Origin: Rhodoblastus acidophilus | Lineage (GTDB): Bacteria > Pseudomonadota > Alphaproteobacteria > Rhizobiales > Beijerinckiaceae | DNA length: 64,000 bases | Reading direction: 5' to 3' | Assembly (NCBI RefSeq): GCF_025961575.1 | Contig: NZ_JAOQNX010000001.1 | Location: forward strand, 62,001 to 126,000 | In this document: piece by piece, positions 49,349 through 58,437 of the stretch | How the letters are laid out: every line of letters begins with the position of its first letter | Numbering within the stretch: position 1 is the first letter of the stretch | The notes under the pieces: model-generated | Databases searched by the model: none | What the model saw: the letters and a program-made list of their open reading frames with translations, nothing else | What the model was told of the DNA's origin: nothing | Made by a program: the position numbers and the translations under genes

Positions 49349-49906
49349 TCAGCACCCGACGCAGCTGATGCCGGCCGATGTGCGCGGCTGCATGTAGAAG
49401 GTGTTGGAAATCGGAACGCTTGTTCCAAAGATGTTTTGCCCGACCGGCAGCGGATAGGCGTAGGTCACCGTCGTATAGATCAACGACGTATTGGGCTGTG
49501 CGACGCCCGTCGGCGGTGTAAACGCGGCTCCATTGGTGAGCCCGGTCGCGTTGAGCGCCTTGTTCCAGGTCACGGTGGTCTTTCCGGACCCGTCCGTGGA
49601 AAGCTCCGCCACCACGACGGAGAGAATGGGATTGTTATTCGTGTCATTCGCCGGGAAAGGCGCGACGATCTGCGCGGAGGCGTTCAGGATCGTCATCAGC
49701 TGGGCGCTGGTGATCGACCCATTGTTGGTGCGCGCCACGAGGTCGCCGACGGTGCGCGCGGCGATCGACACCTTGCGGCTGATGCTCAGCGCCTCGCCGA
49801 GCACGAATTCGCCGAACAGGAAGGCGACGGCGATCGGCAGGATCAGGGCGAATTCGACCGCGGCCAGACCGCCGGAATCGCGCCGGAAGCGTTGAAACAC
49901 CGCCAT
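49349..49906 (-). CDS. TadE-like pseudopilin family protein
   Basis: This is a 185-residue protein. The start at 49906 gives MAVFQRFRRDSGGLAAVEFALILPIAVAFLFG, with the TadE signature (Gly-x-x-AVEFAL) and one membrane helix. The remainder is periplasmic. The ATG shares a base with the stop of the upstream TadE gene (TGATG), so the two are coupled. A longer in-frame upstream extension is a shadow of that gene. Confidence 0.88.
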   Translation of the reverse strand: MAVFQRFRRDSGGLAAVEFALILPIAVAFLFGEFVLGEALSISRKVSIAARTVGDLVARTNNGSITSAQLMTILNASAQIVAPFPANDTNNNPILSVVVAELSTDGSGKTTVTWNKALNATGLTNGAAFTPPTGVAQPNTSLIYTTVTYAYPLPVGQNIFGTSVPISNTFYMQPRTSAGISCVGC

Positions 49907-50457
49907 CAGTAAGACTCCGTCTGGAACACCGCGCTCGCCATCAGCAAGCGGGAGCCGTTGCCGAGCTTCGCCAGCTTCAGCCCCATGATGTCGGGCAGGA
50001 CGGGGAACTGGTACATCACGCGCAGCACCATGATGTTGCCGGAGGCGCCCATGTTGAATTGCCAGGTGTTGCTGACATTGCCGCTCGCATCGTAGGTCAG
50101 CGTCGGCGCGGAGGTGTTCGCGGCGGCGAATGAGGCAGCCGGCTGCAGGTCGACCATGATCTTGGAGCAGGTGAAGAAGGCCGGCAGGTATCCGCAAATC
50201 GAGGAGACGAACTGGGCCTGGGTCGGGTTGGCCGTCTGGGTCTGGCCAGTCAGCAGGCTGCGCGACGTCTTCTCGACCGCCGTTTCAAGCTCGTGCTGGG
50301 CGAGGAACACCATCGCCACCTCGAAGATCGCGACCATCAGCGCGATGAAGGGCAAAGCGATCAGGGCGAATTCGACAGCGGTCGAGCCCTCCCGCGCCGC
50401 CGGAAGGCGCCGGGCGGCGCCCGGCAGACGCAGAAATGCGCGTGGCCTGGGGATCAT
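49906..50457 (-). CDS. TadE-like pseudopilin family protein
   Basis: This 183-residue protein has an Arg-rich leader, then EGSTAVEFALIALPFIALMVAIFEVAMVF, the TadE motif and membrane helix (about residues 22-50). It is the first gene of the TadE-TadE-TadG set and most probably forms a minor pilus component. Two different TadE proteins in one set usually work as a pair. Confidence 0.88.
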   Translation of the reverse strand: MIPRPRAFLRLPGAARRLPAAREGSTAVEFALIALPFIALMVAIFEVAMVFLAQHELETAVEKTSRSLLTGQTQTANPTQAQFVSSICGYLPAFFTCSKIMVDLQPAASFAAANTSAPTLTYDASGNVSNTWQFNMGASGNIMVLRVMYQFPVLPDIMGLKLAKLGNGSRLLMASAVFQTESY

Positions 50458-50697
50458 GGCGTTCTCGTCAATGTTGTGCGCGCTGCTTGGTTGTGCGCGC
50501 TGCTTGCGCTTGGAAAGACTGTGGGGGGTGAAATCTTAAAACGCGGGTAATTATCGCAAGAGTTTCGAGACATCCGCCAAATTCAACGCCCAGCGTAAAC
50601 GCAAGGTCAACATAATCATTAAAATTGAATCATTTACCGTCGCTTGACCTATAGGAGGCACAATCGACCGCAAGTGAACGCGCGCAGGATGAGCAAT

Positions 50698-51243
50698 ATG
50701 CTTGGTGAAATCTTTAAAATGGCGATGGCGTTGACCTTCGTGTCGCTGTTGACGGTCAGCGCCTTGCGGGATCACTGGTTTTCCCGCTGGTTCCAACCGC
50801 AGGCGCCCGCCGCGGCCGCGCCGGCGCCCGCGCCCCAAGCGGCGGCCCCCACGCCGCCGACGCGCTCGAGCTGGGGGCAGGTCGAACTGTCGCCCGACGC
50901 CCTGTCGCAATATCGCGCCCGCGTCGAAATCAACGGCGCCCGCATTGACGCGATGGTCGACACGGGCGCCAGCCATGTGTTCCTCACCGCCGAGGATGCG
51001 CGGCGGCTCAACATCGATCCGCCCGCCTCCGCCTTCACCTCGCCAAGCCAGACCGCCAATGGCGTTGCGCTGAACGCGCCGGTGCGCCTGCGCGAAGTCC
51101 GCATCGGGGACATCGTCGTCTATGACGTGCAGGCCTTCGTCGCCCAGCCCGGCAAGGCGAACATCAGCCTGCTCGGCATGAGCTTTCTGAAAAAGCTGTC
51201 GAAATTCCAGGTCGCCGACGGGAAGTTTGTCATGAAACAATGA
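50698..51243 (+). CDS. Membrane-anchored retropepsin-like aspartic protease
   Basis: This 181-residue protein has an N-terminal membrane segment (about residues 6-23), a Pro/Ala linker (about 35-60) and a retropepsin-type domain. The catalytic motif is VDTGASHVFL and the downstream strand is LLGMSFLKKL. This matches the family of clan AA aspartic proteases common in Alphaproteobacteria, whose substrate is unknown. The start at 50698 has AGGA 8 bases before it; the ATG at 50689 is also possible. Confidence 0.88.
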   Translation: MLGEIFKMAMALTFVSLLTVSALRDHWFSRWFQPQAPAAAAPAPAPQAAAPTPPTRSSWGQVELSPDALSQYRARVEINGARIDAMVDTGASHVFLTAEDARRLNIDPPASAFTSPSQTANGVALNAPVRLREVRIGDIVVYDVQAFVAQPGKANISLLGMSFLKKLSKFQVADGKFVMKQ

Positions 51244-51344
51244 GTAAGACGATTTCGGACCGGCTGCCGCTCCGGAATTGTTAACTCTGTTAAGGAATCA
51301 GCCTGTTTTCTGCCTGTGGGCAACCGCAAGTCCAGGAACCGGCC

Positions 51345-53651
51345 ATGTTTCGCTTCGACCAATTCTCGATTTCCCGGCGCATCGCAATGATCGCCGGCGT
51401 GCCCTTCCTGGCGGCGCTCGCCTTCGGCGCCTTCATCCTGCTGCAGGGCGGTCGGGACCTGATCGAAGCGCAGCGGCTCGCGCGCACCGTCGACGTCGGC
51501 CCGATGATGGGCGCCTTCGTCCATGAGGCCCAGATCGAACGCGGCCTCACCGCCAGCGTGCTGAAGAATCCCGACGACCCCGCCATCGCCGCCAAACGGC
51601 GCGCCCAGATCGAGCGCACCGACGCCGCCATCGGCGTTTTACGCGGCGCGCTCAAGGAGCGCTCCGACGCGGAAACCGGCGGGATTCTGGCGCAACTCGA
51701 CCGGCTGCCTCAGGTGCGCGGCGAGGTCGACGGCCATCGCCTCAACGCGGACGAGGCCGTGCGCGCCTATACCGAGGTCATCGCCGCCGGTCTGGCGCCC
51801 GTCGAGGACATGACCCAACAGGCCAATCTGAGTTCGACCACGCGCGCCATCATCACCTATGGCGCGCTGCTGCGCGCCAAGGAATATGCGGGTCAGGAGC
51901 GCGCCCAGGCCTCGCGCGCCTTCTCGCCCTCCGGTTTCGACCCCGACGTCTACCAGCGCTTCGCCGCGCTCGGCGCGGTGCAGGACCAGCAATTGCGCAT
52001 GGTGCAGCGCTTCGGCGGCGAGACGGTCGCCGCGCCGCTAAAAACCTTCCTCGAGTCCGAGCAGAACCAGGCGGTCGCGGCGCTGCGCAAGACCGCGGAG
52101 GCCGCCGCGCTCCACGGCAAGCCCGGCGTCGCCAATCCCGTCTGGTTCGCCGCCGCCACGGCCCGCATCGAGGCGATGAAGGCTCTCGAGGACCGGCTGG
52201 CCGCCAACCTGACCCGCGATGTCGCCGCCCAGGCGGAGCGCGCGCGCAACGGCCTCATCATGGCGACGGCGCTGATCCTTGGCGTCGCCGTGACGGTCGC
52301 CCTGTTCAGCCGCGCCGTGGCGAAATCGATTTCCGCGCCGCTCGGCCGGATCACCGCGGCCATGTCGGCGCTGACGCTCGGCGACCTCAAGGCCAGCGAG
52401 ACCGGCGTCGACCCCAACCGCCGCGACGAGATCGGCGTGCTCGCCCGCGCCATGCTGGTGTTCCGCGAAGCCGCCGGCGCGCGCGAACACCTGGAGGCGC
52501 AGGCCCGCGCCGAACGCCGCAAGGAGCTGGAGCGGCAGGGGGCGCTGAGCCGTTCGCTGGCGCAGTTCCAGGCCCGCATCGGCGAGGTCGTGGACACGCT
52601 CGGACGCGAAACCTCCGACATGAGCGGCGCCGCCGACCTGCTCAACCAGGCGGCGCAGAACGCCGAGCGCGCGGGCGCGCAGGCGCAGGGCGAAGCGACG
52701 GAGTCCTCGCAGAACGTCCAGACGGTTTCGGCGGCGGCCGAGGAATTGTCCGCCTCCCTCGTCGAGGTGAGCGGCCAGATCCGCGGCGCCAGCGCCCAGA
52801 TCGGCCATGCCGCCGAGGCCGCGCGCGGCGCCGATGTCCGCGTCGGCGGCCTCGCCGAAATGGCGGAAAAAATCGGCGCCATCGTCGACGCCATCAGGGC
52901 GATCAGCGCGCAAACAAACCTGCTGGCGCTCAACGCCACCATCGAATCCGCACGCGCCGGCGAAGCCGGCCGGGGGTTCGCCGTGGTCGCCGCCGAGGTC
53001 AAGACCCTGGCGGGACAGGCGTCCCGCGCCACCGACGAAATCGCCGAGCAGATCGGCGGCATCCAGCGCGCGACGCAAGCCACCGTGGACGACATTCGCC
53101 GCATCGCCCGCTCGGTCGAGGAGGTCAATCAGCTCGCCAGCGCGGTGACCACTTCGGTGGAGCAGCAGACGGTGGCGACCGAGGAGATCGCGCATGCGAT
53201 TTCCTCGGCCTCGGAGAGCACGATGCGCTCCAGCGCCTCGGTCGCGCAAATGTCCGGGATCGTCGCGGAAACCACCCGCGAGGCCTCGCGCGTGTCCAGC
53301 GCGACCGGACTGATCAACCAGTCCTCGCACAAGCTGAACGCGGCGCTCGACGAATTTTTGGCGGCCATGGCGCAGGACGTGAGGGACCGCCGGCTCGCGG
53401 TGCGCAAATCCTCCACCCAGGGCGTGCTCATCTCCGCCGCCGGGATCGCGGCGAAAACACGCCTGGTCGACATTTCCGACACGGGCGCCCGCGTGGTGGC
53501 TACGCCGGAGCTGCGCGACGGCGACCGGCTTGAACTTGAATTCGAGGACCGCGCCCGGATTGCGGCGCAGGTGGTGTGGCTGCGCGACGGTTTTGCCGGA
53601 TTGCAGTTTGCGGCCCCGATCGCCGCCGCGATCGACCGCTACGCGGCGTAG
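51345..53651 (+). CDS. Methyl-accepting chemotaxis protein with NIT sensor and C-terminal PilZ domain
   Basis: This is a 768-residue receptor. Membrane helix 1 (about residues 13-33) is followed by a periplasmic nitrate/nitrite-sensing (NIT) type domain (about 55-290), helix 2 (about 305-325), HAMP (about 326-380) and the signalling hairpin with ISAQTNLLALNATIESARAGE. After about residue 675 a PilZ domain follows with RLAVR and DISDTG, matching the RxxxR and (D/N)xSxxG signature for cyclic di-GMP binding. The ligand is unknown. It links chemotaxis to cyclic di-GMP in one protein. Confidence 0.9.
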   Translation: MFRFDQFSISRRIAMIAGVPFLAALAFGAFILLQGGRDLIEAQRLARTVDVGPMMGAFVHEAQIERGLTASVLKNPDDPAIAAKRRAQIERTDAAIGVLRGALKERSDAETGGILAQLDRLPQVRGEVDGHRLNADEAVRAYTEVIAAGLAPVEDMTQQANLSSTTRAIITYGALLRAKEYAGQERAQASRAFSPSGFDPDVYQRFAALGAVQDQQLRMVQRFGGETVAAPLKTFLESEQNQAVAALRKTAEAAALHGKPGVANPVWFAAATARIEAMKALEDRLAANLTRDVAAQAERARNGLIMATALILGVAVTVALFSRAVAKSISAPLGRITAAMSALTLGDLKASETGVDPNRRDEIGVLARAMLVFREAAGAREHLEAQARAERRKELERQGALSRSLAQFQARIGEVVDTLGRETSDMSGAADLLNQAAQNAERAGAQAQGEATESSQNVQTVSAAAEELSASLVEVSGQIRGASAQIGHAAEAARGADVRVGGLAEMAEKIGAIVDAIRAISAQTNLLALNATIESARAGEAGRGFAVVAAEVKTLAGQASRATDEIAEQIGGIQRATQATVDDIRRIARSVEEVNQLASAVTTSVEQQTVATEEIAHAISSASESTMRSSASVAQMSGIVAETTREASRVSSATGLINQSSHKLNAALDEFLAAMAQDVRDRRLAVRKSSTQGVLISAAGIAAKTRLVDISDTGARVVATPELRDGDRLELEFEDRARIAAQVVWLRDGFAGLQFAAPIAAAIDRYAA

Positions 53652-53656
53652 AGGAA

Positions 53657-53731
53657 GGGGACTGGATCGAATTGCGTGGACGCGCTTTCTGCATGGGGCG
53701 ATGCGTAGGGGCGCAATTCGTTCCTGTCCCC
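53657..53731. repeat. Imperfect long palindrome
   Basis: Arms 53657-53676 and 53712-53731 are complementary at 18 of 20 positions, with a 35-base centre that has a smaller GCAT/ATGC pairing. It lies after the chemoreceptor gene and before the rpmE terminator. Copies elsewhere in the genome would make it a mobile palindromic repeat. Confidence 0.7.
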
Positions 53732-53752
53732 GTCACGCTCCACGAGCACAAC

Positions 53753-53779
53753 AAAAAAGGCGGCCAACCGGCCGCCTTT
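53753..53779 (-). terminator. Terminator of rpmE
   Basis: On the minus strand GGCGGCC-GGTT-GGCCGCC is followed by TTTTTT, a strong Rho-independent terminator 20 bases after the rpmE stop. Confidence 0.9.
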
Positions 53780-53798
53780 CGCGTTCCTGAAGTCCGGC

Positions 53799-54029
53799 TT
53801 ACTTCTTGCCGAAGGACAGGCCGCCGAAGCGCGAGTTGAAGCGCGACAGACGGCCGCCGCGGTCGAGCAGCTGCTGCGAGCCGCCGGTCCAGGCCGGATG
53901 GGTCGACGGATCGATGTCGAGGTTGAGGGTGTCGCCTTCCTTGCCGTAGGTCGAACGGGTGAGGAATTCGGTCCCATTGGTCATGACGACCTTGATCGTG
54001 TGGTAATCGGGATGAATGTCGGACTTCAT
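53799..54029 (-). CDS. rpmE: 50S ribosomal protein L31
   Basis: This 76-residue ribosomal protein begins [22 protein letters not shown] and contains [19 protein letters not shown]. It lacks the CxxC zinc ligands, as is usual for alphaproteobacterial L31. The start at 54029 is fixed by the conserved beginning; a longer in-frame region upstream is non-coding. It has its own terminator and is divergent from the ABC exporter gene. Confidence 0.96.
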   Translation of the reverse strand: MKSDIHPDYHTIKVVMTNGTEFLTRSTYGKEGDTLNLDIDPSTHPAWTGGSQQLLDRGGRLSRFNSRFGGLSFGKK

Positions 54030-54226
54030 GGCTAGACCCTGCGGCTTCGTCCCGTGACGGATCGCCGCCTTGGAACTTTGAGGGCGCGTCGCCGCGCCCA
54101 GAAATGAGAGCGCGTCTCCTATACCAGAACCGCCGCGGGAGCAAGCGCAAAGCGCGGTTTCTCGCGGATCGCGCGCCAAAACCTCGGGCGCTGTGTTTTG
54201 CCGCGGCCTCGCCTATATAGATTTTC

Positions 54227-56020
54227 ATGACCGACGCACCCCGAAAAAGCTCGCCGCGCGATTCCCTCAAAAATCTTGCCCCCATCCTGCCCTATGCGCG
54301 ACGGCGCTCCGGCCGCGCCATAGCCGCGCTCGCCGCGCTCATCGTCGCCTCCGCGGCGACGCTGGCGACGCCGCTGGCGGTGCGCGGCATGATCGACAAG
54401 GGCTTTGCCGTCGACCATCCCGAGACCATCAATTTCTACTTTCTCGCGCTGATCGCGGTGATCTCGGTGCTCGCGGTCGCCTCGGCCACCCGCTACTACC
54501 TTGTGATGACGCTCGGCGAGCGCGTGGTCGCCGACCTGCGCGCCGACGTGTTCGCCCATCTCACCAAGCTCGACCCGGCCTTCTACGACCAGGCGCAAAC
54601 AGGGGAACTGGCCTCGCGGCTGTCCGCCGACACCACGCAGATCAAGTCCACGTTCGGCGCCACCGCCTCGATCGCCCTGCGCAGCGCGGTCATGCTGGTC
54701 GGCGCCATGGGGCTGATGATCTACACGAGCCCCAAATTGTCCATGCTGGTGCTGGTCGGCATTCCCGCCGTGATCCTGCCGCTGTTTGCCTCGGGCCGGG
54801 CGGTGCGCGCCCGCTCGCGCGCCGCGCAGGACACGCTCGCCGAAGCCAACGCGCTCGCCACCGAAAATCTTTCGGCGATCCGCATCATGCAGGCGTTCAA
54901 CGCCGAGCCGACCACGCGCAGCCGTTTCGCCGCCGCCGCCGAGGGCGCGTATGAAGCCGCCCGCGACGCCACCAAAGCCCGCGCGCTGCTCACCGGCTTC
55001 GGCATTTTCCTGGCGACCGCGAGCGTCGTCGGCGTGCTCTGGCTCGGCGCCCATGACGTGCTGTCCGGCCGCATGAGCGCGGGGCAATTGTCGCAATTCC
55101 TGCTCTACGCCCTGTTCGGCGCTTCCTCGCTCGGCCAATTGTCGGAAGTCTGGAGCGAGGTCTCGGCGGCCGCCGGCGCCGCCGGCCGCATCGCCGAAAT
55201 TTTAGCGACAAAGCCCGAAATCACCGCGCCCGCGCATCCCCGCGCCCTGCCGACGCCGCCGCGCGGCGAAATCGCCTTCGAAAATGTCAGCTTCGCTTAT
55301 CCGGGTCGCGCCGACCGTCCCGTCCTTTACGACCTGAGTTTTACGGTCGCGCCGGGCGAAAAGGTCGCCATCGTCGGCCCCTCCGGCGCCGGCAAATCGA
55401 CGATCTTCCAGCTGCTGATGCGCTTTTACGACCCCGTGGCGGGCGCGGTGCGCATCGACGGGGTGGCGGCGCGCGAGGCCGACCCCACGCAATGGCGCCG
55501 CCGCATGGCGCTGGTCCCGCAGGAGGCGGTGGTTTTCGCCTCCAGCGCCGCCGACAACATCGCCTATGGCGCGCCCGGCGCGACTCTCAAAGACATCGAG
55601 GCGGCGGCGGAACAAGCGGCGGCGCTCGATTTTTTACGCGCCTTGCCTGAAGGATTGGAGACGCGCCTGGGCGAGCGCGGCGTGACCCTGTCGGGCGGCC
55701 AGCGCCAGCGCCTCGCCATCGCCCGCGCCATCCTGAAGGACGCGCCGATCCTGCTCCTGGACGAAGCGACCTCCGCGCTTGACGCCGAGAATGAGGTTTT
55801 GGTGCAGGAAGCGCTCGACCATGTGATGCAGGGCCGCACGACGCTGGTGATCGCGCATCGCCTCGCCACGGTGCTGGCGGCGGACCGCATTCTGGTGATG
55901 GACGGCGGCCAGATCGTCGAGCAGGGCCGCCACGCGGAGCTGGTCGCCCGCGACGGCCTTTACGCAAGGCTGGCGCGGCTGCAGTTCAACGCGGGGATCG
56001 AGGCGCTGGCGGGGGCGTGA
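54227..56020 (+). CDS. ABC exporter, fused membrane and ATPase domains (MsbA-like)
   Basis: This 597-residue half-transporter has six membrane helices in the first 320 or so residues and a nucleotide-binding domain. Walker A is GPSGAGKST (about 386-394), the signature is LSGGQRQRLAIARA, and Walker B is ILLLDEATSALD. It probably works as a homodimer. The substrate is unknown; lipid or drug export is typical. The 3' end overlaps the converging GNAT gene by 35 bases. Confidence 0.9.
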   Translation: MTDAPRKSSPRDSLKNLAPILPYARRRSGRAIAALAALIVASAATLATPLAVRGMIDKGFAVDHPETINFYFLALIAVISVLAVASATRYYLVMTLGERVVADLRADVFAHLTKLDPAFYDQAQTGELASRLSADTTQIKSTFGATASIALRSAVMLVGAMGLMIYTSPKLSMLVLVGIPAVILPLFASGRAVRARSRAAQDTLAEANALATENLSAIRIMQAFNAEPTTRSRFAAAAEGAYEAARDATKARALLTGFGIFLATASVVGVLWLGAHDVLSGRMSAGQLSQFLLYALFGASSLGQLSEVWSEVSAAAGAAGRIAEILATKPEITAPAHPRALPTPPRGEIAFENVSFAYPGRADRPVLYDLSFTVAPGEKVAIVGPSGAGKSTIFQLLMRFYDPVAGAVRIDGVAAREADPTQWRRRMALVPQEAVVFASSAADNIAYGAPGATLKDIEAAAEQAAALDFLRALPEGLETRLGERGVTLSGGQRQRLAIARAILKDAPILLLDEATSALDAENEVLVQEALDHVMQGRTTLVIAHRLATVLAADRILVMDGGQIVEQGRHAELVARDGLYARLARLQFNAGIEALAGA

Positions 56021-56447
56021 AGCGCAGGGTCAGCGTCGGCAAGCCCGACAGCGGGTTAATCCCCTCGCCCTCCCGCACAAATCCCTCGCGGTCGTAAAAA
56101 GCCAGAGCGGCAAAATTGTCGGCATTGACCGACAGCCCCAGCCCTCCAGGGCAAGCCGCCTTCGCCTCCGCCATCAGCGCCCGCGCCACGCCCCTGCCCT
56201 GTGCGCGCGGCGCCACCGCGATCTGCTCCAGCCATTGTCGAGCGGGATCGAACAGGACAAAGCCCAAAATCCCGTTGTCCTCAGCGACGACGATGCGCGC
56301 GCCCTCTTCCGCCGACCGCGCGAACAGCTCCTCCAACCAGGTCGCCCTCGCGGAAAAATCGATGTCGGCGCGGGCCTGCGTCCAAGCCGCGACCCACAAA
56401 GCCAAGACCTGCGGCCAGTCGGAGCTGCGAAACGGGCGAAGCCTCAC
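55986..56447 (-). CDS. GNAT family acetyltransferase
   Basis: This 153-residue protein starts at GTG 56447, overlapping the stop of the OmpA-like gene (GTGA) and giving VRLRPFRSSDWPQVLALW. The acetyl-CoA motif is IAVAPRAQGRGVARALMAEA, and the C-terminal NADNFAALAFYDREGFV is also typical. The substrate is unknown. It is the third gene of a minus-strand run with the MotA- and OmpA-like genes. Confidence 0.85.
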   Translation of the reverse strand: MRLRPFRSSDWPQVLALWVAAWTQARADIDFSARATWLEELFARSAEEGARIVVAEDNGILGFVLFDPARQWLEQIAVAPRAQGRGVARALMAEAKAACPGGLGLSVNADNFAALAFYDREGFVREGEGINPLSGLPTLTLRFTPPPAPRSPR

Positions 56448-57433
56448 CGCTCCGTGATCTTCAGCTCGATGCGGCGGTTTTTCCGCAGCGCCTCTTCGCT
56501 GTCGCCAGGATCGATCGGCTGCTGGTCGCCGAACGCGCCGGCGAGCAGATGGTTTGGCGAAAGGCCCTTGTCGATCAGATATTGCACCACGGCGATGCTG
56601 CGCGCCGAGGACAGCTCCCAATTGTTCTTGAAGGCCAGCCTGCGGATCGGGCTTTTGTCGGTGTGGCCATCCACACGAAGCACCCAGGGAATTTCCGACG
56701 GAATCTCTTTTTCCACCTCGGCCAGCGCCGTGGCGATCTTGTCGATCTCCGCCTTGCCTTCGGGCGAAAGGTCCGCGCGCCCCTTTTTGAACAGGACTTC
56801 GGAGGGCAGCAGAAAGCGGTCGCCAACCACTTTGATGTCGTCGCGATCCCCCAAAATTTCGCGCAGGCGGCCGAAGAAGTCGGAGCGGTACTGGCTCAGC
56901 TCCTGAACCTTTTGCGCCAAGGCGACATTGAGCCGCGCGCCGAGATCGGCGATGCGGGCCTGATTGTCCTTGTCCTTGGCCTCCGTGGCCGACAGCGCCT
57001 CCTGCACGGCGGCGAGCTGGCTGCGCAGCGCGGCGATCTGCTGGTTGAGCAGGTCGACGGTCGCCTGCGCCTTGGCGGAAAGCTGCTTTTGCGCATCGAG
57101 CGCATCGGGCGCGGGACCGGCCGCGGCGGCGGCCGCCAGCGCGTCGCGGTCACGCCGCACCGCGTCGAGCGTGGCGGTGAGCGAGGCGATCTTCTTGGCC
57201 GCCACGGCTTTGTCGCCCTTTTCCAGCGTCAGAAGGTCGGTCAATTCCTCGATCTGGCGGTTGAGCTTGGCCAGCGCCTTGTTCTTGCCGCCGACATCGC
57301 GCGACAGAAAATATTGCGCCATGACAAAGACGGCGAGCAGGAAGGTGAAGACCAGCAGCAAGGTCGAGAGCGCATCGACGAAGCCCGGCCAATAATTCAT
57401 CGGCTCGCGCCGACGCGCACGCGACAGCGCCAT
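56444..57433 (-). CDS. MotB/OmpA-like peptidoglycan-binding protein
   Basis: This is a 329-residue protein. The N-terminal segment NYWPGFVDALSTLLLVFTFLL is a MotB-type helix with the Asp that carries protons in stators. A long coiled coil follows (about residues 45-190). The C-terminal OmpA domain (about 215-325) has VLRVDGHTDKSPIRR and NWELSSARSIAVVQYL. It shares one base with the MotA-like gene (TGATG), so the two probably form an ion-driven complex. There are no flagellar genes nearby. Confidence 0.88.
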   Translation of the reverse strand: MALSRARRREPMNYWPGFVDALSTLLLVFTFLLAVFVMAQYFLSRDVGGKNKALAKLNRQIEELTDLLTLEKGDKAVAAKKIASLTATLDAVRRDRDALAAAAAAGPAPDALDAQKQLSAKAQATVDLLNQQIAALRSQLAAVQEALSATEAKDKDNQARIADLGARLNVALAQKVQELSQYRSDFFGRLREILGDRDDIKVVGDRFLLPSEVLFKKGRADLSPEGKAEIDKIATALAEVEKEIPSEIPWVLRVDGHTDKSPIRRLAFKNNWELSSARSIAVVQYLIDKGLSPNHLLAGAFGDQQPIDPGDSEEALRKNRRIELKITER

Positions 57434-58311
57434 CAGCGGAGCTCCCTCTCCCGCTTGGCGAACAATTTGTCGAGCGACGCCTGCAGCATTTCCTGCCGCT
57501 CGGCCTGCGCCTCCACCCAGTCGCGGATCAATTGCTGTTCCTGGCGCATATGCGCCACCATCGACTGCACGCCGGCAGCGAGATGCTGAATGGACTCGTG
57601 GCCATGGCCGGCGGCGGGCGCCTGCGCATCATTCTCCATCACCGCCGACAACCGGTCCTCGAGCTCGGTGAAAAAGCGATTTTGCGCCTGCCCGGCCTGA
57701 AGATCGAGGAAGCCCAGAACCAGCGAGCCCGCGAGACCGAACAGCGACGAGGTGAAGGCGAGGCTCATGCCGGACAGAGGCCGCGCCAGCCCGGCCTTCA
57801 GGTCGTTGAACAGCGCCGTCATCTCCTGGCCGCCCTGCAGCGAGGCGATCACGCCGCCGATCGAGCCCACCGTCTCCAACAGACCCCAGAACGTGCCGAG
57901 AAGGCCGAGGAAAACCATCAAGCCCGTGAGGTAACGCGACGTTTCGCGCGCCTCGTCCAGCCGTGTCGAGAGGGAATCGAGCACATGGCGCAGCAGGCTT
58001 TGCGTCACCTGCACATTGCCGCGCGCGGAAAAAATGCGCGCCATCGGGGCGAGCAGCCGGGGCTCGCGGTCGGGATCGCCGTTGACCCAGGCGATCTCGC
58101 GATAAAGCCGCGCCACCTGCGTGACCGCGAGAACGATGCCGAACAGCTCCAGACCGAGGATCAGCCCGTTGAGGCCGGGATTGGCGAAAAAGGCGGTGGT
58201 GACCTGCTTGTGCAAGATCAGGCCGACAAAGCCGACCAGAATAAGAAACACCGCCATCCTGACGAGGAAGATCGTCGGCGTTGACAGGCGGTAGGGGTCG
58301 CTCGACTGCAT
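57433..58311 (-). CDS. MotA/TolQ/ExbB-type proton channel protein
   Basis: This 292-residue protein has four hydrophobic segments: near residues 15-38, 48-70, 130-155 (LMVFLGLLGTFWGLLETVG) and 175-200 (MSLAFTSSLFGLAGSLVLGF). The last two match the MotA/ExbB channel core. The C-terminal 80 residues are charged. The start at 58311 gives MQSSDPYRLSTPTIFL. It is the partner of the following OmpA-like protein. This pair is frequent in Hyphomicrobiales, with unknown function. Confidence 0.87.
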   Translation of the reverse strand: MQSSDPYRLSTPTIFLVRMAVFLILVGFVGLILHKQVTTAFFANPGLNGLILGLELFGIVLAVTQVARLYREIAWVNGDPDREPRLLAPMARIFSARGNVQVTQSLLRHVLDSLSTRLDEARETSRYLTGLMVFLGLLGTFWGLLETVGSIGGVIASLQGGQEMTALFNDLKAGLARPLSGMSLAFTSSLFGLAGSLVLGFLDLQAGQAQNRFFTELEDRLSAVMENDAQAPAAGHGHESIQHLAAGVQSMVAHMRQEQQLIRDWVEAQAERQEMLQASLDKLFAKRERELR

Positions 58312-58437
58312 AAGCGCGCTCTCCACTCGAGTCTCCACGAAGCCAAGGTGGCCACCGCACAGCTCGAGATCAAGTTCAAACGTTATGGCGCCAAACGCAT
58401 CTTCTCCGCTTATTCCGCGCCAGACTGATCCACAGCT

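Noticed and set aside
56444-58311. Zorya-type phage defence locus
   Set aside because: Only the MotA/MotB-like pair is present; no ZorC, ZorD or ZorE-like gene is beside it, and the pair is common as a stand-alone set in this order.
58312-58437. Possible plus-strand gene fragment ending ...KRIFSAYSAPD before the inositol phosphatase gene
   Set aside because: It is a short open frame without a start or a recognised family, in a region that must hold the promoter of the MotA-like operon.
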